The position numbers and the translations under genes are program-made. Below are positions 55,464 through 63,343 of a stretch of DNA of 64,000 nt, piece by piece. Each line of letters begins with the position of its first letter. The stretch's first letter is position 1. The notes below the pieces were generated by a model that was not told where the DNA came from, did not search any database, and worked only from the letters and a program-made list of their open reading frames with translations. Source of the stretch: Myxococcales bacterium (GTDB lineage Bacteria; Myxococcota_A; Polyangia; Polyangiales; Polyangiaceae); the NCBI GenBank assembly GCA_016712525.1, contig JADJQX010000007.1:1364001-1428000 (forward strand), in the 5' to 3' direction.

Positions 55464-56723
55464 ATGCAAAAGAACAATTGGCTTCGACTCGGAATGGCCG
55501 GAATCATCCTTTCGGGCCTCGGCGCCGGCACGGTCCTGCAGGGCTGCGGCGACGACGACGTGACCCCGCTCGACGCGGGCACGGACACGGCGACGACGAC
55601 CACCATCCCCACCTCGACGGGCTCGGTCCCGGACTCGTCCGTTCCGGACACGTTCGTTCCCCCGGTGCCGGAGTCGCAGAAGATCATCTTCGTGCACGCG
55701 GGCAACTGGATGGGGGCGAGCTTCGAAAACGGCCCTGGTCCGCTCGCTCCGCTTGCGGGCGGTGTCCGACTCTGTCTGAAGGCTGGGCCGGTCGGAAACA
55801 ACCCGTTCCTTCCCGTCCCCGCTCTCCCGAACGTTGCAGCAGCACCGGTGCCAGTTCCCGCGCTTCTTCCCGGCACCGGCGGCGTCCTCCCCGCGCGCAC
55901 GGACTTCTCGACCACGCGTCTCGAAGGCTTCGCGCTCAGCGTTCAGCGACTCGCGGCCAAGGCCGCGAGCCTTCCCGACGACGCGGCGCGCACCAAGTTC
56001 AACAACACCCCCTGCGGTGATCTTTTTGGCAAGGGTCTCGACGGCGATGCTGCGGTCCCGACCGATGGCGGGACCAACCTCGTCGAGGGCGTCGACTTCC
56101 TCCGCGTGGGCGTTATCGAGCCCGGAACGTTCACGCCCGACGCAACGTTTGTCGTGACGGTCCAAGGATGCGCGCCTGGCTACGCCGAACAGGCTGGTGT
56201 TACCGCCCAGATGGTGGCGGACAAGTGCGGCGCCACCTACGCGAGCGCGACGGGCAACCTCAAGCTCAAGGTCCAAAAGGTCGACCGCGGTGCGGTCGGC
56301 GCAACGGAGCTCGGCGCCCAGTTCATCCATGCCACGACCGGCGCGGCGCCGGCCAATCCGGGTGTGCTCCCGGGTGGCGCGGTGGACGGCGGCGCGGACG
56401 CGGCGGCCTTCAAGGCCTTCTCGACGGCTGCCCCTGTCGCGTACGACGCCCCCATCACGCCCCTCGTCAAGCTCGCAGGCGTCAGCCTCACGGCCGACGC
56501 GCTCACGGTCAACCCGCAGGCGCCGATTCCGCCCTACAGCTTCGCCTCGGCGATCGCGGCGACGGCGGGCAAAGAGCCCGTCGCGCTCGGCAAGGGGAAC
56601 GTCTTCGTCCTCGTTGGCGAAGGCTCTCTCGCCGTCCTCACGGACCCGGCCGCCCCCGCGAACCGGAAGCTCCACTTCCTCGCGTTCCCGACCAACCCGG
56701 TCGTCCCGCCGCTCACCCAGTGA
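55464..56723 (+). CDS. Lipoprotein, possible DUF4397-like
   Basis: 419 aa. ATG 55464 follows a GAGGAGA Shine-Dalgarno and starts a lipoprotein signal with lipobox VLQGC at ~26. A Thr/Pro/Asp-rich linker leads to KIIFVHAGNWMG and VRLCLKAG, a start reminiscent of DUF4397 domains (VRFVHASPDA). The rest is Ala/Pro/Gly-rich with beta strands (FVVTVQGCAPGYAEQAG, LKLKVQKVDRGAVG). An upstream in-frame ATG (55431) is possible but spoils the signal peptide. A good terminator follows. Divergent from the sulfatase-like gene. Confidence 0.7.
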   Translation: MQKNNWLRLGMAGIILSGLGAGTVLQGCGDDDVTPLDAGTDTATTTTIPTSTGSVPDSSVPDTFVPPVPESQKIIFVHAGNWMGASFENGPGPLAPLAGGVRLCLKAGPVGNNPFLPVPALPNVAAAPVPVPALLPGTGGVLPARTDFSTTRLEGFALSVQRLAAKAASLPDDAARTKFNNTPCGDLFGKGLDGDAAVPTDGGTNLVEGVDFLRVGVIEPGTFTPDATFVVTVQGCAPGYAEQAGVTAQMVADKCGATYASATGNLKLKVQKVDRGAVGATELGAQFIHATTGAAPANPGVLPGGAVDGGADAAAFKAFSTAAPVAYDAPITPLVKLAGVSLTADALTVNPQAPIPPYSFASAIAATAGKEPVALGKGNVFVLVGEGSLAVLTDPAAPANRKLHFLAFPTNPVVPPLTQ

Positions 56724-56740
56724 CACGCGGCTGACCCGTC

Positions 56741-56780
56741 GAACGGCGCACCCCTCACGGGGCGCGCCGTTCGCCTTTTT
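56741..56780 (+). terminator. Rho-independent terminator for the gene ending at 56723
   Basis: Stem CGAACGGCGC ... GCGCCGTTCG-like with CCCC/GGGG inner pairing, followed by TTTTT at 56776-56780, 17 bp after the stop codon. Confidence 0.8.
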
Positions 56781-56853
56781 GTCCGGTCACCCATTCCCCA
56801 CGTCACCCACTCCCCACGTCACCCACTCCCCACGTCACCCACGAAAACCATTA

Positions 56854-56879
56854 CCGGCGATGCCTCCGGCCATCGCCGG
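56854..56879. repeat. 26-bp hairpin, copy A
   Basis: CCGGCGATG / CATCGCCGG 9-bp arms with an 8-nt loop (CCTCCGGC). Repeated unchanged at 57027-57052. Confidence 0.8.
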
Positions 56880-56892
56880 CAATGCCCCACTC

Positions 56893-56928
56893 CGTGTACT
56901 CCGCACGCTATCGCGTGCGCAGTACACG
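56893..56928. repeat. 36-bp palindrome, copy 1
   Basis: CGTGTACTCCGCACGC, loop TATC, GCGTGCGCAGTACACG: 16-bp arms with one mismatch (C opposite C). Confidence 0.8.
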
Positions 56929-56963
56929 CACCCACGTCACCCACTCCCCACGTCACCCCACTA

Positions 56964-56999
56964 CGTGTACTCCGCACGCTATCGCGTGCGCAGTACACG
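56964..56999. repeat. 36-bp palindrome, copy 2
   Basis: Same 36 bp as copy 1, preceded by CTA rather than CTC. Confidence 0.8.
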
Positions 57000-57026
57000 C
57001 ACCCACGTCACCCACGAAAGCCATCA

Positions 57027-57052
57027 CCGGCGATGCCTCCGGCCATCGCCGG
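57027..57052. repeat. 26-bp hairpin, copy B
   Basis: Identical to copy A; the flanking base changes to GCGATGCC instead of GCAATGCC. Confidence 0.8.
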
Positions 57053-57065
57053 CGATGCCCCACTC

Positions 57066-57101
57066 CGTGCACTCCGCACGCTATCGCGTGCGCAGTACAC
57101 G
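57066..57101. repeat. 36-bp palindrome, copy 3
   Basis: Left arm changes to CGTGCACT while the right arm keeps AGTACACG, giving one further mismatch; an intermediate between copies 1 and 4. Confidence 0.8.
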
Positions 57102-57120
57102 CACCCACATCACCCCACTA

Positions 57121-57156
57121 CGTGCACTCTGCACGCTATCGCGTGCAGAGTGCACG
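57121..57156. repeat. 36-bp palindrome, copy 4 (perfect arms)
   Basis: CGTGCACTCTGCACGC and GCGTGCAGAGTGCACG are exact reverse complements: both arms have changed together relative to copy 1, and the old mismatch has been repaired. Confidence 0.85.
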
Positions 57157-57173
57157 GACCCGTTTCACCCACG

Positions 57174-57206
57174 AAAAAGCCCGGCGCCCCTCCGGGCCGC
57201 CGGGCT
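57174..57206 (-). terminator. Rho-independent terminator for the lipoprotein gene ending at 57231
   Basis: Minus-strand stem AGCCCGGCG/CGCCGGGCT (57178-57206) followed by TTTTT (57174-57178), 24 bp past the stop. Confidence 0.85.
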
Positions 57207-57230
57207 TCCCCTCGCCTCGCGAAAGCTACC

Positions 57231-58061
57231 TCACGGCAGCGCGCACTTGTACTCTTCGCGCTTGATCTCGGGGATCGCGTCGCCCGGCTTCACCGGCACG
57301 AAGACACAGAAGTCGGTGCTCGAGTCGAGCGGCTGACGGATGGGCTCGACGACGAAGCCACCGAGCGTCGCGCAGAAGCGCGGGCGGCCGCCGGGCGCGG
57401 TGGGGGTGCTGGCGTCGACCGGCGTGGGCGTCACCCCCGAGTCGCCGCCGTCGCCGCCGTCGTCGCCTGCGCCCGCGTCGGGCGTGGGCGTCGGGCCTGC
57501 GTCGACCGGGGCCGGCGCCGAGGCCGAGAAGACGCCCTCGAACGTCACGTTCTGGATCTTGATGGGGCGACCCGAGATCGGGTTCGTGTTCGGATCGAGC
57601 GTGACCTCGGGGAACACCACCTTGAACCGCCCCGCAGGCGAGACCGGCGCGTTGTCGGCGCCGAACGGCGCGCCGAAGAGCTGGTCCTTGTTCATGCCCG
57701 AGGGCGGCGTGGGAACAGGATTACCGCTCGAGAGGTCGACGCCCTTCATCGGCGAGAACTTGATGTTGAGCTTGCCACCCGAAGGGTCCGGCGTGAACTT
57801 CACCTCGGTGTAGAAACGCAGCACCTTGGCGAGATCGCCGAGCGAGAGCCCCGAGAGGCAAGAGCCGAAATAAAGCCCTTCGATGACCTCGGTCGGGGCC
57901 GACGAGTCGATCGGACCCGAGTCTTCCTTCGGGAGCGGAGCTCGAGCGTCCTCGGTGCGCGCGAGGAAGTCTTCGAAGTCTTCCTTGGGGTGCGGGATAC
58001 ACGCCACGCCCACGCCGATGCCCACAAGCAAAAGCCCAAGCCCGATCGCCCTCGGTTTCAT
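57231..58061 (-). CDS. Hypothetical lipoprotein divergent to the FadL-like gene
   Basis: 276 aa. Start ATG 58061, hydrophobic IGLGLLLVGIGVGVAC with the lipobox Cys at ~21. Acidic linker (HPKEDFEDFLAR), then a globular part with GLSLGDLAKVLRFYTEVKFTPD, LNIKFSPMKGVDLSSGN, FKVVFPEVTLDPN, a Pro/Asp/Gly-rich linker, and a last segment with two Cys (RFCATLGGFVVEPI, DFCVFVPV). No enzymatic motif. It shares a 45-bp intergenic region, containing a palindrome, with the divergent FadL-like gene, so the two may be co-regulated. Confidence 0.7.
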   Translation of the reverse strand: MKPRAIGLGLLLVGIGVGVACIPHPKEDFEDFLARTEDARAPLPKEDSGPIDSSAPTEVIEGLYFGSCLSGLSLGDLAKVLRFYTEVKFTPDPSGGKLNIKFSPMKGVDLSSGNPVPTPPSGMNKDQLFGAPFGADNAPVSPAGRFKVVFPEVTLDPNTNPISGRPIKIQNVTFEGVFSASAPAPVDAGPTPTPDAGAGDDGGDGGDSGVTPTPVDASTPTAPGGRPRFCATLGGFVVEPIRQPLDSSTDFCVFVPVKPGDAIPEIKREEYKCALP

Positions 58062-58076
58062 GACGGTTTCATGTAG

Positions 58077-58093
58077 CACGAATTTGTTTCGTG
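58077..58093. promoter_or_regulatory. Operator-like palindrome between divergent genes
   Basis: CACGAA-TTTGT-TTCGTG: perfect 6-bp arms around 5 bp, in the middle of the short gap between the lipoprotein gene (58061) and the FadL-like gene (58107). The size fits a dimeric regulator site, but the regulator is unknown. Confidence 0.35.
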
Positions 58094-58106
58094 TTAGGTT
58101 CCGAAC

Positions 58107-59594
58107 ATGGTTTTGGGTCAAATCGCGCGCCGCATTTCCACTGGCTTCTCTCGCTCGCGCCTCGCCCGCGGCTCGCTCGCCGCCACGGCCGCCGTGCTCG
58201 GTCTCCTCGCCGCCGAGGGCGACGCGTCGGCCTCCGGCTACCTGACGGCCCGCTTCGGCGGCGATCACGGCACGCCCGCGTCGCCCAACACCTACGCGGT
58301 GTACTTCAACCCGGCCGCCATGGGCGGCACCAAGGGCACGAACGTCACGGTCGATCTCTCGATCGTGCTCCGCCAGGCGAGCTACCTCCGCGACACGACG
58401 GCCCTCTCCCCGCAAGATCCGAGCGGCCAGGCCCTGCAGAACGGCGCCTACGTCCAGTCGAACACCGGCAAGGGCACGCTCCTCAACCTGCTCGCGCTCC
58501 CCTACATCGGCGCCACGAGCGACCTCGGCACCAAGAGCTTCCGCCTCGGCGGCGCGTTCTACATCCCGTACGGCGGCATGGCCGTGTGGGACAAGAAGGA
58601 CGAGACCCCGGGCGTTCCCGGCTCCGTGAACGGCCCGCAGCGCTGGCACAACATCTCGGGCACCATCCTCGCGATGCACGCAACGCTCGCGGCCTCGTAC
58701 ACGATCGAGCCCCTCGACCTCTCGATCGGCGCCAACGTGTCCGGCGTGTACCACACGGTCTCCACGGTCCGCGCCCGCAACGTCGACGACAGCGACAAGA
58801 CGGTCGACGCCACGGGCCGCATCGCCGAGGGCCGCAGCTACCTCACCGCCAACACCCTCAACATGACGGCCTCGGGCGGCATCTACTTCGAGCCCCGCGC
58901 GCTCCACCGCAAGCTGAAGCTCGGCCTCTCGTACACCGCGCCTCCCGGCTTCGGCCAGACGCGCATGAACGGCGAGCTCACCCAGCAGCTCGGCACGGCC
59001 GCGAGCGCCGGCGGCGACACGCAGAAGATCGACTTTCTCCAGAGCTACCCCGACATCATCCGCTTCGGCGCGGCCTACCGCATCAACGAGAAGTGGGAGG
59101 TCAAGGGCGACTTCGAGTACGTGCGCTGGAGCGTCTTCGATCGCCAGTGCGTCGTGCTCGAGGGCCGCAACTGCAACATCGACGCGCGCACCGGCGGCGC
59201 GCCGACGACGCAAGACAGCTCCGACATCGTCCTCAACTTGAAGCGCGACTGGCAAGACGCGATCGGCGCGCGCCTCGGGCCCTCGTACTTCGTGAACCCC
59301 GACATCGAGGTCTTCGGCAGCCTCGGCTTCACGACGCCCGCCGTGCCCAAGGCCACGATCGACGCGAGCACCATCGACTCGTTCCGCATCTACGCCGCCC
59401 TCGGCGCGAAGTACGACGTGTCCAAGAGCCTCGCGATCGCTGCAAGCTACAACCACATCTTCTTCATGCCGGTGAACAACATCGGCGAGAGCGCCTACGC
59501 GAAGAACGTCGTCCCCTCGCGCTCGCCAGGCGCCGACGGAAAGTACAACTCGCAGATCGGCATGCTCAACGTGAACGCGACCCTCAAGTTCTGA
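58107..59594 (+). CDS. FadL/OmpP1/TodX-type outer membrane transport protein
   Basis: 495 aa. Signal peptide (SLAATAAVLGLLAAEGDASA). FadL-family barrel with the conserved segment around YAVYFNPAAMGG and the N-terminal hatch, IGATSDLGTKSFRLGGAFYI, LPYIG, RFGAAYRINEKWEVKGDFEYVRW, and a final strand (IGMLNVNATLKF) ending in an aromatic Phe, as required for Bam assembly. Members carry hydrophobic compounds such as long-chain fatty acids or aromatics over the outer membrane. Divergent from a lipoprotein gene. Confidence 0.87.
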   Translation: MVLGQIARRISTGFSRSRLARGSLAATAAVLGLLAAEGDASASGYLTARFGGDHGTPASPNTYAVYFNPAAMGGTKGTNVTVDLSIVLRQASYLRDTTALSPQDPSGQALQNGAYVQSNTGKGTLLNLLALPYIGATSDLGTKSFRLGGAFYIPYGGMAVWDKKDETPGVPGSVNGPQRWHNISGTILAMHATLAASYTIEPLDLSIGANVSGVYHTVSTVRARNVDDSDKTVDATGRIAEGRSYLTANTLNMTASGGIYFEPRALHRKLKLGLSYTAPPGFGQTRMNGELTQQLGTAASAGGDTQKIDFLQSYPDIIRFGAAYRINEKWEVKGDFEYVRWSVFDRQCVVLEGRNCNIDARTGGAPTTQDSSDIVLNLKRDWQDAIGARLGPSYFVNPDIEVFGSLGFTTPAVPKATIDASTIDSFRIYAALGAKYDVSKSLAIAASYNHIFFMPVNNIGESAYAKNVVPSRSPGADGKYNSQIGMLNVNATLKF

Positions 59595-59709
59595 AGGGAG
59601 CACGCCCGGGCCCGTTCGGTCCTCCCGCACGGGCTCGCGTTCGCCTTCTCGCGCGACCTCGCGAGAGATCTTGGGGCTTCCGGCAGATGAAGGTACGCTA
59701 GTCCCGCGC

Positions 59710-61578
59710 ATGGCGACGCGAAGCTGCCCCCACTGCGGGCACATCATCCCCGACGTAGCTCGGTTCTGCGGTAGGTGCGGACAGAGCTCCGAGCCCGCGA
59801 CCGTCGCCGCAGCGCCGGCCGCGCCCGCGCCGTCTCCGCTCGCCGAGGGGTTCCTCAACGAGGCGCCCACGCGCACGGACTGGAGCCCCGACCCGGACGT
59901 GCTCGCGGCGATGTCCGAGCCCGCCGAGCGAAAGCCCGCCATGAAGACGGCGCTCGGCATGCCCGCGCCGTCGGGGCTCGGAGCCGCGCCCATGCCCGCG
60001 CCTTCGGGAACCGCGCCTGCACAGGCCCAAGAGCCCCCGCGGCAGCGGACGATGTTGGGTGTCGCGATGCCGGGGATCGCCCCCGAAGGCCCGGCCCCGA
60101 CCCCCGAGAAAAAGCCCATGGGGACGCTGCTCGGAGTGGCGATGCCCGGCGTGGCCCCCTCCCCCGCGGGCGCGGCGCCACAGCAAGCCGCGAGCCCAGC
60201 TGTCGCGGCACGCAGCAGCGGCCGCACGCTGCTCGGCGTCTCCGGCCCGCCGAACGTCGCGCCGCCGAACGCCGCGCTCCCGCCGGACATGCTCGCGCCC
60301 GGCGTGCTCACGGCGCAATTCCGGGTGCCCGACATTCTCCCGGCGCCGGCCCCACCCCCGCGCGAGGCCCTCCCCGAGGCACCGGAGCTCCAGAAAAAGC
60401 GCGGGATCCCGATGGCGCCCGTCGTCGGCGCGGTCGCGTTCGTCCTCGCGGTGGGTGGCGGCGTGCTCTTCTTCACGATGAAGTCCGCGGCCCCGCTCAC
60501 CGCGCAGGGGCGCGTCGACGAGGCCGGCAAAGAAGCGCTCGCCGTGAAGTGCCCCTCGTGTCCCGACGGCACCAAGCTCACCCTGCGCGCCGCGTCGGTC
60601 GAGGTGAAGGGCGGAGAGGCCGTCGTCCCCCTCGCGGAGCCGCTCGCGCTCGGCGCGAACGAGTTCCAGGTCGCCATCGACAGGCCCGCCGGCGGTCGAG
60701 ACGAGACCGTGAAGCTCTCGGTGCCCGTCTCGTACCGCGTGCGTGCCGACCTCTCGGCGCTCTCGGCCGAGGCGCCCGCGTTCTCGGTCAAGGTCGAGGC
60801 CGTGCCCGGCGCGACCGTGGAGATCGACGGGAAGGCGGTCGCGCTCGCGGGCGGCAAAGCCGACGTGCCCTTCCCGATCGGCGACGCGGCGATCGGCACG
60901 GCCGACGAGTCCAAGGTGATCGAGCGTACGGTGCCCTTCAAGGTCACGTTGCCCGGAGGTAGCGCCGCCGAGAGCGGCTCGCTGCCGGTCCGCGTCCGCA
61001 TCGTTCCCCTCCACCTCGACGCGCCCGGGGCGAACGCGGTCATCGCCTCCGGCCCCTGCAAGCTCACGGGGCAAACGGTCGTCGGCGGCAAGATCACGGT
61101 GTCGGGTCGCGACGTGACGCTCGGGTCGCGCGGAGAGTTCTCGGCCGAGAGCCCGTGCGCGGAGACCGGAAAAAACGAGGTCCCGGTGGTCGCGAGCATC
61201 GCGGGCTTCGCGTCGCGAAGGGCCGTCGTGGTGGTCACGCGCGTCGCGTCCCTCGAGGCCGAGGGCCGAGCGTGGGAGGCCAAGCCGACGGTCCCGATGG
61301 AGGCCCTCACGCGACCCGAGAGCGTAGGAAAGCCCACCATCGTCGAAGGCGAGATCGTGGACGCGCGCATCGTCAACGGGCTCACCATCGCCGTGGTCGA
61401 CAATCGGCGGAGCTGCAAGGCTCAGGCGTGTCTCGTCCGCGTCCTCTACGGCGGCCCCGAGACGCTCGCGAAGGGGCAGGTCGTGAAGGCGTTCGGTGTC
61501 GTCACGAAGACGGTCACCGCCGACGGCAAGACCGTGCCCGAGGTCGACGCCGCGTTCGTCGAAAGGAAACCGAAGTGA
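59710..61578 (+). CDS. Zinc-ribbon protein with repeated T-x-L-G motifs, one TM helix and an extracytoplasmic region
   Basis: 622 aa. The zinc ribbon (CPHCGHIIPDVARFCGRCG) is at the extreme N-terminus. Residues ~50-230 are Ala/Pro-rich and carry four related motifs: KTALGMPAP, RTMLGVAMPGIAP, GTLLGVAMPGVAP and RTLLGVSGPP. A TM helix follows (APVVGAVAFVLAVGGGVLFF), then ~360 residues outside the membrane, with one CPSCPDG pair and beta-strand repeats (VKVEAVPGATVEIDGKAVAL, VIASGPCKLTGQTVVGGKITVSG), resembling PEGA/Ig-like modules. The T-x-L-G motif may be phosphorylated and read by FHA domains (inference). GTGA overlap with the next gene. Confidence 0.78.
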   Translation: MATRSCPHCGHIIPDVARFCGRCGQSSEPATVAAAPAAPAPSPLAEGFLNEAPTRTDWSPDPDVLAAMSEPAERKPAMKTALGMPAPSGLGAAPMPAPSGTAPAQAQEPPRQRTMLGVAMPGIAPEGPAPTPEKKPMGTLLGVAMPGVAPSPAGAAPQQAASPAVAARSSGRTLLGVSGPPNVAPPNAALPPDMLAPGVLTAQFRVPDILPAPAPPPREALPEAPELQKKRGIPMAPVVGAVAFVLAVGGGVLFFTMKSAAPLTAQGRVDEAGKEALAVKCPSCPDGTKLTLRAASVEVKGGEAVVPLAEPLALGANEFQVAIDRPAGGRDETVKLSVPVSYRVRADLSALSAEAPAFSVKVEAVPGATVEIDGKAVALAGGKADVPFPIGDAAIGTADESKVIERTVPFKVTLPGGSAAESGSLPVRVRIVPLHLDAPGANAVIASGPCKLTGQTVVGGKITVSGRDVTLGSRGEFSAESPCAETGKNEVPVVASIAGFASRRAVVVVTRVASLEAEGRAWEAKPTVPMEALTRPESVGKPTIVEGEIVDARIVNGLTIAVVDNRRSCKAQACLVRVLYGGPETLAKGQVVKAFGVVTKTVTADGKTVPEVDAAFVERKPK

Positions 61579-62822
61579 GCCGCCGGTCGTCGGCGCTCGT
61601 CATCGGGGGGCTCGTCGCCGCGGGGCTCGGCGTGAGCGTGCTCGCCCTCGCGGATGGGTTCGATCCGAGGGCCCCGAAATCGGTCGTCGTCGGATCGCCG
61701 GGCGGGCCCTCCCCGGTGGGCAGGGTCGGCCCTCGCCGAAACGGTAAATCTCCGAATTCACTACCAAAAAGGCGCATCCACGTCGCCTGGAAGAAGGCGA
61801 CCGGCGCCCCCGTCGAGGGCCCGGTGCTCGTCGAGGACGGCCGGGTCGTCGTCGTCGGAGCCCGCGGCGACGTGGTCACCCTCGGGCCCGACGGCGACGA
61901 GCGCACACGCGCGGCCACGGGCGTCTCCGCGCCGGGCCCCGCGGCGCTCTTGGCCGACGGCACCACCGTGTTCGTCTCCGCGGCCGGGGAGGTCGTCGGC
62001 GCCCAGGGCAAATCCAAGCGCTTCGGGGTGCGCCTCGGCCCGTCCGGCGCGGGCAAGGTCTCCCCTCTCCCTCTCGCCGACGGGGGCTTCGTGGCGGCCG
62101 CAGGCGCGGACCTCGCCCTCTTCGACGCCGACGGAGGCATTCGGGCGCGCGCTCAGGCCCCCGAGCCGCTCGTGGGCGCGCTCTTGAGCCACGGTGGCCG
62201 CGTGGTCGGAGCCGGGCGCAGTGGTGCGGTGCTCGCGTGGTCGCCGGGCGGCGAGGTCGTGCGCGTCGGGAGCTTCCGTGCCCCTATCGACGGACCGATG
62301 GCCCTCGACGACGGAGGGCGCCTCGTCGCCGTCACCGACCAGAACCAGATCACCGAGGTCGAGCTCGGGAGATCCGCGGTGAGCACGCGGGCGTCCGCGG
62401 CCCCCGGGAGCCTCTATCTCGGCCCCGTCGCGCTCGGGCCCACGGGCACGGCGCTCCTCGGCTCGACGTTCGGGGTGTCGTACCTCGTGCTCTTGGATCG
62501 CTCCTCGACCGAGACACGCATCGCGATCGGAACGGCTCCCCCCACGACCCCGACCCTCCTCCCGGATGGCGGCACGCCTCCGGTCGTGATCCCTCCCCAC
62601 GCCGGGGTGTTGATCGACGCGCAAGGCACCGTGGCGTTCGTGACCCCCGAGGGCGTCGTCGGAGTGGCCTCACGCGACTCCGGCGTCTCCACGCTGGGCG
62701 AGTCGGCCTGCGCGCGCGGCGGAGCGCGGGTCGCGTCGCACCCGGGGCTCTCTCCCGCCGAGGCCGGCGCGTTCTACGTCGCCTGTGAGAGCGGTACGGT
62801 GGTGAAGGTCGCGGGCGAATAA
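61575..62822 (+). CDS. Exported beta-propeller (PQQ-like) protein
   Basis: 415 aa, GTG start overlapping the zinc-ribbon gene's stop. An N-terminal signal segment (ALVIGGLVAAGLGVSVLAL) is followed by repeated propeller blades: PVLVEDGRVVVVGARGDVVTL, ADGTTVFVSAAGEVVGAQG, LLSHGGRVVGAGRSGAVLAW, and LDDGGRLVAVTDQNQITEV. The repeated DGG/DGT and G-x-V pattern is typical of PQQ/YncE-like propellers. No Cys ligands or PQQ-binding Trp are clear. Coupling to the zinc-ribbon/TM protein suggests a shared envelope role. Confidence 0.78.
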   Translation: MSRRSSALVIGGLVAAGLGVSVLALADGFDPRAPKSVVVGSPGGPSPVGRVGPRRNGKSPNSLPKRRIHVAWKKATGAPVEGPVLVEDGRVVVVGARGDVVTLGPDGDERTRAATGVSAPGPAALLADGTTVFVSAAGEVVGAQGKSKRFGVRLGPSGAGKVSPLPLADGGFVAAAGADLALFDADGGIRARAQAPEPLVGALLSHGGRVVGAGRSGAVLAWSPGGEVVRVGSFRAPIDGPMALDDGGRLVAVTDQNQITEVELGRSAVSTRASAAPGSLYLGPVALGPTGTALLGSTFGVSYLVLLDRSSTETRIAIGTAPPTTPTLLPDGGTPPVVIPPHAGVLIDAQGTVAFVTPEGVVGVASRDSGVSTLGESACARGGARVASHPGLSPAEAGAFYVACESGTVVKVAGE

Positions 62823-62923
62823 GGACGAGCCTCGTGCATCGAAGGCGAGCTCGTCCGTGCCGACGTCGTGCATGTTGCCACTTCCCCCATTGAAACGGCG
62901 GCGTCGGGCGCTATGATGCGTGC

Positions 62924-63247
62924 ATGATCACCGTGACCGAACGTGCGGCCGACAAGGTCCGCGAAATCGCCAAGGCCGAGAACCTCGAGGGCCAAGGCCT
63001 GCGCCTGCGTGTCGTGGGCGGCGGGTGTGCGGGCTTCTCGTACGACCTCTACTTCGAGGACGCGATCACCGACATGGACGAGTCGTTCGAGAGCCTCGGG
63101 GTGAAGCTCTACGTCGACCCGCTCAGCTACCAGTACCTCGACGAGACCGAGATCGACTACGTCGAAGGTGCGCACGGGGCCGGCTTCAAGTTCAACAACC
63201 CCAACGTCAAGGGCAGCTGCGGCTGCGGCTCGTCCGTCTCGTTCTGA
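62924..63247 (+). CDS. erpA: Iron-sulfur cluster insertion protein ErpA/IscA family
   Basis: 107 aa. A-type Fe-S carrier. The three conserved Cys are present: Cys35 in VVGGGCAGFSYDL and Cys99/Cys101 in KGSCGCGSSVSF. The tail FNNPNVKGSCGCG is closer to ErpA than to IscA. It delivers clusters to enzymes, perhaps including the complex I subunits encoded here. No iscSU genes are adjacent. A good terminator follows. Confidence 0.93.
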   Translation: MITVTERAADKVREIAKAENLEGQGLRLRVVGGGCAGFSYDLYFEDAITDMDESFESLGVKLYVDPLSYQYLDETEIDYVEGAHGAGFKFNNPNVKGSCGCGSSVSF

Positions 63248-63270
63248 GCCGACGCCCCGCCGTCACTCGA

Positions 63271-63306
63271 AGAGGGAGCCTCGAACGGCTCCTTCTTTCG
63301 TTTTGT
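63271..63306 (+). terminator. Rho-independent terminator after erpA
   Basis: Stem GGGAGCC ... GGCTCC extended by AGAG/TTCT pairing around a 6-nt loop, followed by TTTCGTTTT; 24 bp after the erpA stop. Confidence 0.75.
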
Positions 63307-63343
63307 GGCGGCGTCCGATCGCGCTTGGCGACTCCGGCGAGCG

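Larger units (their letters stand above)
56790..57160. repeat. Intergenic repeat island with short direct repeats and two families of hairpins
   Basis: About 370 bp without an open gene. It starts with three CCCCACGTCACCCACT-like 16-mers, then two long units (copy 1 from ~56831, copy 2 from ~57004; 173 bp apart) that share the same order: spacer, 26-bp hairpin, 36-bp palindrome, spacer, 36-bp palindrome. The second unit lacks one 16-mer. The palindromes and hairpins are listed separately. Function is unknown; see findings. Confidence 0.85.

Noticed and set aside
56790..57160. CRISPR array
   Set aside because: Repeats are palindromes of two sizes with near-identical spacers, without regular unique spacers or cas genes.
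58107..61418. Long minus-strand open frame (to 1395 codons) opposite the FadL-like and zinc-ribbon genes
   Set aside because: Only its last ~276 codons, at 57231-58061, make a sensible protein; the rest is antisense to well-supported genes.
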